NCBI GenBank assembly: GCA_028701715.1
Contig: JAQVQF010000093.1
Location: 1-8,621, forward strand
Length of the DNA: 8,621 nucleotides
Direction of reading: 5' to 3'
DNA from: Eubacteriales bacterium
GTDB taxonomy: Bacteria; Bacillota; Clostridia; Oscillospirales; CAG-382
Under the pieces are notes generated by a model. That model searched no databases and was not told the DNA's origin. It worked only from the letters and a program-made list of their open reading frames with translations. The translations under genes and the position numbers were made by a program. Of the stretch, positions 6,240-8,621 are shown piece by piece. The number at the start of each line of letters is the position of its first letter. The first letter of the stretch is position 1.

Positions 6240-7238
6240 ATGAACTTTAAAACAAAAAAGACTGTCGCGCTTTTGCTTGCGGTTATTACGGTGCTGTTAG
6301 CTTTCACCTTCACCGGCTGTTCCGAAAAAGAGGAAGTCACGGAAAGGGTTACGATAAAGGCTGCCGGGCTTAAGGGACCGACCTCAATGGGATTGGTCAA
6401 GCTTATGGAGGACAACGCGAACAAGACCGCCAAAAACGATTACGAATTTACAATCGCCGGTACCGCTGACGAAATAACGCCCAAGCTTATACAGGGGCAG
6501 TTTGATATAGCGGCGATACCCGCCAATCTCGCTTCCGTGCTTTATAACAATACCGACGGACAGATACAGGTGCTTGCGGTAAACACTCTCGGAGTGCTGT
6601 ATATCGTCGCCAAGGGCGTGGAAATAAACTCTCTCGACGATCTGAAGGGCAAAACCGTTTACGCCACGGGTAAGGGCTCCACTCCCGAATACGGCTTAAA
6701 ATATATTCTGTCCTCCAACGGAATCGATCCGGCTTCCGACCTCAATATCGAATGGAAATCCGAGCCCGCAGAGGCGGTCGCTCTGCTTTCCGCCGCCGAA
6801 ACCGGTATCGCCATGCTGCCTCAGCCCTATGTAACGGTTGCCTGCGGCAGCGTCGACGGGCTTGAAATTAAAATTAACCTCAACGATGAATGGAATAAGC
6901 TGGACAACGACAGCCAGTTTATTACAAGCGTGCTTGTGGTACGCAAAGCTTTCGCCGAAGCGCATCCCGAACAGATAGCCGATTTCCTTGAGGAAGCCGC
7001 CGCTTCCGCCTCTTATATAAACGCCAATACGGAAGACGGCGCCGTTCTTGTGGAAAAATACGGCATAGTCGCAGCCGCCGTCGCCAAGAACGCCATACCC
7101 TACTGCAATATCACGTTTATTACGGGGAATGAAATGAAGACCGCGCTTTCCTCCTACCTTGAAATCCTGTATAATCAAAAGGCCGAATCCGTCGGATCGG
7201 CTCTGCCCGGCGATGATTTTTATTATGAAGGCCAATAA
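6240..7238 (+). CDS. ABC importer substrate-binding lipoprotein, NMT1/TauA-SsuA-like
   Basis: This 332-residue protein begins with a lipoprotein signal peptide: basic MNFKTKKT, a hydrophobic run at 9-24 and lipobox FTGC with C27 as the acylated residue. The mature part is a periplasmic-binding-protein type II fold of the nitrate/sulfonate/taurine class: AAGLKGPTSMGLVKLM, GTADEITPKLIQGQFDIAAIPAN, INSLDDLKGKTVYATGKGSTPEYGLKYIL, and a late VVRKAFAEAHPEQIADFLEEA helix. These are hallmarks of COG0715-like proteins that capture small organic anions, sulfonates or pyrimidine-type compounds outside the membrane. The ligand cannot be read from the sequence. ATG 6240 is preferred over ATG 6231 because AAGAGG ends 10 nt before it but only 1 nt before the earlier one. 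The permease start overlaps its last codons. It is the first gene of the importer operon. Confidence 0.9.
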   Translation: MNFKTKKTVALLLAVITVLLAFTFTGCSEKEEVTERVTIKAAGLKGPTSMGLVKLMEDNANKTAKNDYEFTIAGTADEITPKLIQGQFDIAAIPANLASVLYNNTDGQIQVLAVNTLGVLYIVAKGVEINSLDDLKGKTVYATGKGSTPEYGLKYILSSNGIDPASDLNIEWKSEPAEAVALLSAAETGIAMLPQPYVTVACGSVDGLEIKINLNDEWNKLDNDSQFITSVLVVRKAFAEAHPEQIADFLEEAAASASYINANTEDGAVLVEKYGIVAAAVAKNAIPYCNITFITGNEMKTALSSYLEILYNQKAESVGSALPGDDFYYEGQ

Positions 7239-7665
7239 AGCCCTGCAAAAAATATTCGCGGTGTTTTGCGCGCTTGCCGTCTGGCAGACGGTTTCCGTGA
7301 TCGTGGACAACCGCCTTATACTTGCCTCGCCTCTTAATGTAGCCGGGAGACTTGCCGCGGTTATAAAAAGCGAAAGCTTTATGCCGTCCGTATGGTTTTC
7401 CTTCTCGCGCATAACGGCGGGCTTTCTAATCGCGCTGGCGGTCGGGATAATGCTTGCCGTCGCGGCGGGGCGGTTTCACTTTGTCGAAACCCTGCTGTGG
7501 CCGTATATGATAACCATTAAATCGGTACCCGTAGCGTCCTTTATAGTGCTCGCTCTTATTTGGTTTACATCCGGCTCTTTATCGGCCTTCACCTCGTTTT
7601 TGATGGTGCTGCCCATAATTTACACCAATGTCCTCGGCGGGATAAAAAGCTTAGATATAAAATGA
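7225..7665 (+). CDS. ABC importer permease, N-terminal part (frame ends at an internal stop)
   Basis: This 146-codon frame encodes the first two thirds of a TauC/SsuC-type inner-membrane permease. It has an N-terminal hydrophobic segment (about 9-26), ITAGFLIALAVGIMLAV (62-78) and PVASFIVLALIW (101-112), then a segment ending LPIIYTNVLGGIKSLDIK. The frame meets TGA at 7663-7665, exactly where family members continue into the EAA coupling loop, and that loop continues in the -1 frame at once. Together the two parts give 250 residues, the normal size for one such permease. I chose ATG 7225, which overlaps the binding-protein stop by 14 nt; ATG 7213 in the same frame is also possible, as neither has a strong ribosome site. 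The break could be a sequencing error in AAAA, a real mutation, or recoding. Confidence 0.75.
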   Translation: MKANKALQKIFAVFCALAVWQTVSVIVDNRLILASPLNVAGRLAAVIKSESFMPSVWFSFSRITAGFLIALAVGIMLAVAAGRFHFVETLLWPYMITIKSVPVASFIVLALIWFTSGSLSAFTSFLMVLPIIYTNVLGGIKSLDIK

Positions 7666-7976
7666 TCGAGCTTGCCGACATCTTCCGCGTCCCATGGAAA
7701 AGACGGCTTGTTTATATCTGGCTGCCCCGGATAAAGCCCTTTCTTATATCCGGCTGTTCTGTATCTCTCGGTCTTTCCTGGAAGGCGGGTATCGCCGCCG
7801 AGGTTATAGGTATACCGGAGGGTTCGATAGGCGAAAGGCTGTATTACGCCAAGGTTTACCTCAATTCGGCGGACCTGCTGGCGTGGACGTTTATTATCGT
7901 AATGCTTAGCGTATTGTTTGAAAAGCTGTTTGTTTTAATGCTGAAGAACGGCTTCGGAAGGCTGGAAAAGCTATGA
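7662..7976 (+). CDS. ABC importer permease, C-terminal part with the EAA loop
   Basis: This frame begins at the ATG of an ATGA overlapping the stop of the N-terminal part and gives 104 residues. MIELADIFRVPWKRRLVYIWLP is a divergent EAA loop (E-L-A-x11-LP region), the segment that docks on the ATPase. SLGLSWKAGIAAEVIGIP is a family hallmark, and the last membrane segments follow (LLAWTFIIVMLSVLF, about 75-89). The fragment is collinear with the end of TauC/SsuC-type permeases, with nothing missing or duplicated at the junction. No ribosome site precedes it; GGCGGG is about 20 nt away. Its own stop again overlaps the next gene as ATGA, so stop-start coupling is the normal style of this operon. 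A split permease is conceivable but unusual, and a single-base deletion is the simplest explanation. Confidence 0.7.
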   Translation: MIELADIFRVPWKRRLVYIWLPRIKPFLISGCSVSLGLSWKAGIAAEVIGIPEGSIGERLYYAKVYLNSADLLAWTFIIVMLSVLFEKLFVLMLKNGFGRLEKL

Positions 7977-8548
7977 GCGACATTATCATTAATGAAATTT
8001 ATAAAAGCTTCGGTGAAAAAAAGGTGCTTGACGGCTTTTCTCTCGTCATTCGCGAAAACCGCTTCACTGCGCTTATGGGGAAATCCGGGTGCGGTAAAAC
8101 CACGCTTATAAATATCATAATGGGGCTCATAAAGCCCGATTTGGGGTTTGTCACCGGGGTTCCCGCTAAAATATCGGCGGTTTTCCAGGAGGACAGGCTT
8201 TGCGATGATTTTAACGCGGTATCGAACATATACCTTGTAACGGGCAGAAAATTCCCGAAGGACATAATAGAAAAATGCCTGAACGATTTGGGGCTTGAGG
8301 GAAGCCTTCGCAAGCCCGTAAGGGAGCTTTCCGGAGGTATGCGCCGCCGTGTCGCCATAGCGAGGGCATTGCTCGGCGATTATGACCTGTTAATCCTCGA
8401 CGAGCCCTTCAAGGAGCTTGACACCGGGACAAAGGAAAGCGTCATGAGCTATATAAAGCAATCCGCCGCGGGCAAAACGGTGCTGCTTGTCACGCATAAT
8501 AAAGCTGAGGCCGATTTTTTCTCCGCCGATATTGCGGAAATGGAGTGA
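7973..8548 (+). CDS. ABC importer ATP-binding subunit, short TauB/SsuB-like
   Basis: This 191-residue cytoplasmic ATPase carries all main motifs in order: Walker A GKSGCGKT (36-43), Q-loop Q72 in VFQEDRL, signature LSGGM (119-123), Walker B LLILDEP (139-145) and H-loop H175. VFQEDRL and the PF-x-ELD stretch fit the nitrate/sulfonate/taurine importer class. The D-loop reads KELD in place of the usual SALD. At 191 residues it lacks most of the C-terminal tail of typical SsuB/TauB proteins (about 240-260), but the catalytic core is complete. ATG 7973 overlaps the permease stop as ATGA. It should energise uptake by the preceding binding protein and permease, provided the permease is made. Confidence 0.92.
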   Translation: MSDIIINEIYKSFGEKKVLDGFSLVIRENRFTALMGKSGCGKTTLINIIMGLIKPDLGFVTGVPAKISAVFQEDRLCDDFNAVSNIYLVTGRKFPKDIIEKCLNDLGLEGSLRKPVRELSGGMRRRVAIARALLGDYDLLILDEPFKELDTGTKESVMSYIKQSAAGKTVLLVTHNKAEADFFSADIAEME

Positions 8549-8556
8549 AATTAAAG

Positions 8557-8621
8557 CCTTCCCCCGGGGGAAGACTTGCGGGAGAAAGCGACCTTATCAA
8601 AGCCTTCCCCTTGAGGGGCTC
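8557..8621 (+). repeat. Composite two-hairpin repeat, right copy (may continue past the edge)
   Basis: Starting 9 bp after the ATPase stop, CTTCCCCCGGGGGAAG (8558-8573) is a perfect 16-bp palindrome. A linker containing GAAAGCGACCT follows, then AAAGCCTTCCCCTTGAGGGG. The order and linker match the minus-strand reading of 4278-4341. The first palindrome could act as a weak 3'-end hairpin for the importer mRNA, but no T run follows it. The next copy is cut or altered at the edge: GGGGCTC replaces GGGGAAGGC. Confidence 0.8.

Noticed and set aside
6696..7412. Long minus-strand open frame opposite the binding-protein gene
   Set aside because: It is antisense to a clearly recognisable lipoprotein gene, and its product has no recognisable domain.
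7642..7650. Classical -1 slippery heptamer at ATAAAAAGC in the permease
   Set aside because: Only five A residues precede the G, and the zero frame (ATA AAA AGC) does not fit X-XXY-YYZ.
8558..8573. Strong intrinsic terminator after the ATPase gene
   Set aside because: The palindrome is perfect but no T run follows on either strand; it is better described as a copy of the repeat family.

Overview
The base composition, Gram-positive-style Shine-Dalgarno sites, a perfect sigma-A promoter and a lipoprotein-type binding protein suggest a low-to-mid GC Firmicute, most likely an uncultured gut Clostridium relative (Oscillospirales or Christensenellales-like). That placement is an inference; the window contains no rRNA or other phylogenetic marker. 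No transposase, integrase, CRISPR array, tRNA or rRNA was seen.

Layout. From 1 to 3913 the minus strand carries three genes. A large cytoplasmic glycoside-hydrolase-like protein (727 aa, GHL6/GH42-type architecture) comes first, followed by two tandem paralogous iron-sulfur proteins of the epoxyqueuosine-reductase-like (COG1600) class. The second paralog runs off the left edge. From 3964 to 4523 there is a gene-free block of palindromic, hairpin-rich repeats with a higher-order organisation: a 141-142 bp long-short-short super-unit, followed by inverted copies. From 4540 to 6031 (minus) there is a two-gene operon, a GNAT acetyltransferase followed by a radical SAM enzyme, behind a perfect TTGACA-N17-TATAAT promoter. 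Divergently from it, from 6240 to 8548 (plus), runs a compact nitrate/sulfonate-type (NMT1/TauA-SsuA class) ABC importer: lipoprotein binding protein, permease and ATPase, all overlapping. The permease reading frame is interrupted at an ATGA stop/start just before the EAA coupling loop. Past the ATPase, from 8557 to the right edge, a composite copy of the same repeat family reappears in the opposite orientation.

How the genes may work together. The radical SAM protein resembles, over most of its length, the radical SAM enzyme of the Nit1/Nit1C gene cluster (MSMEG_0568/NitD type). In that cluster the gene also sits beside a GNAT acetyltransferase. Here the pair is without a nitrilase in view and faces a dedicated importer across a shared 208-bp control region. 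The most attractive hypothesis is a small-molecule uptake-and-conversion module: import, then radical SAM chemistry plus acyl transfer. The block is bracketed by inverted repeat-family copies. The substrate cannot be read from the sequence.
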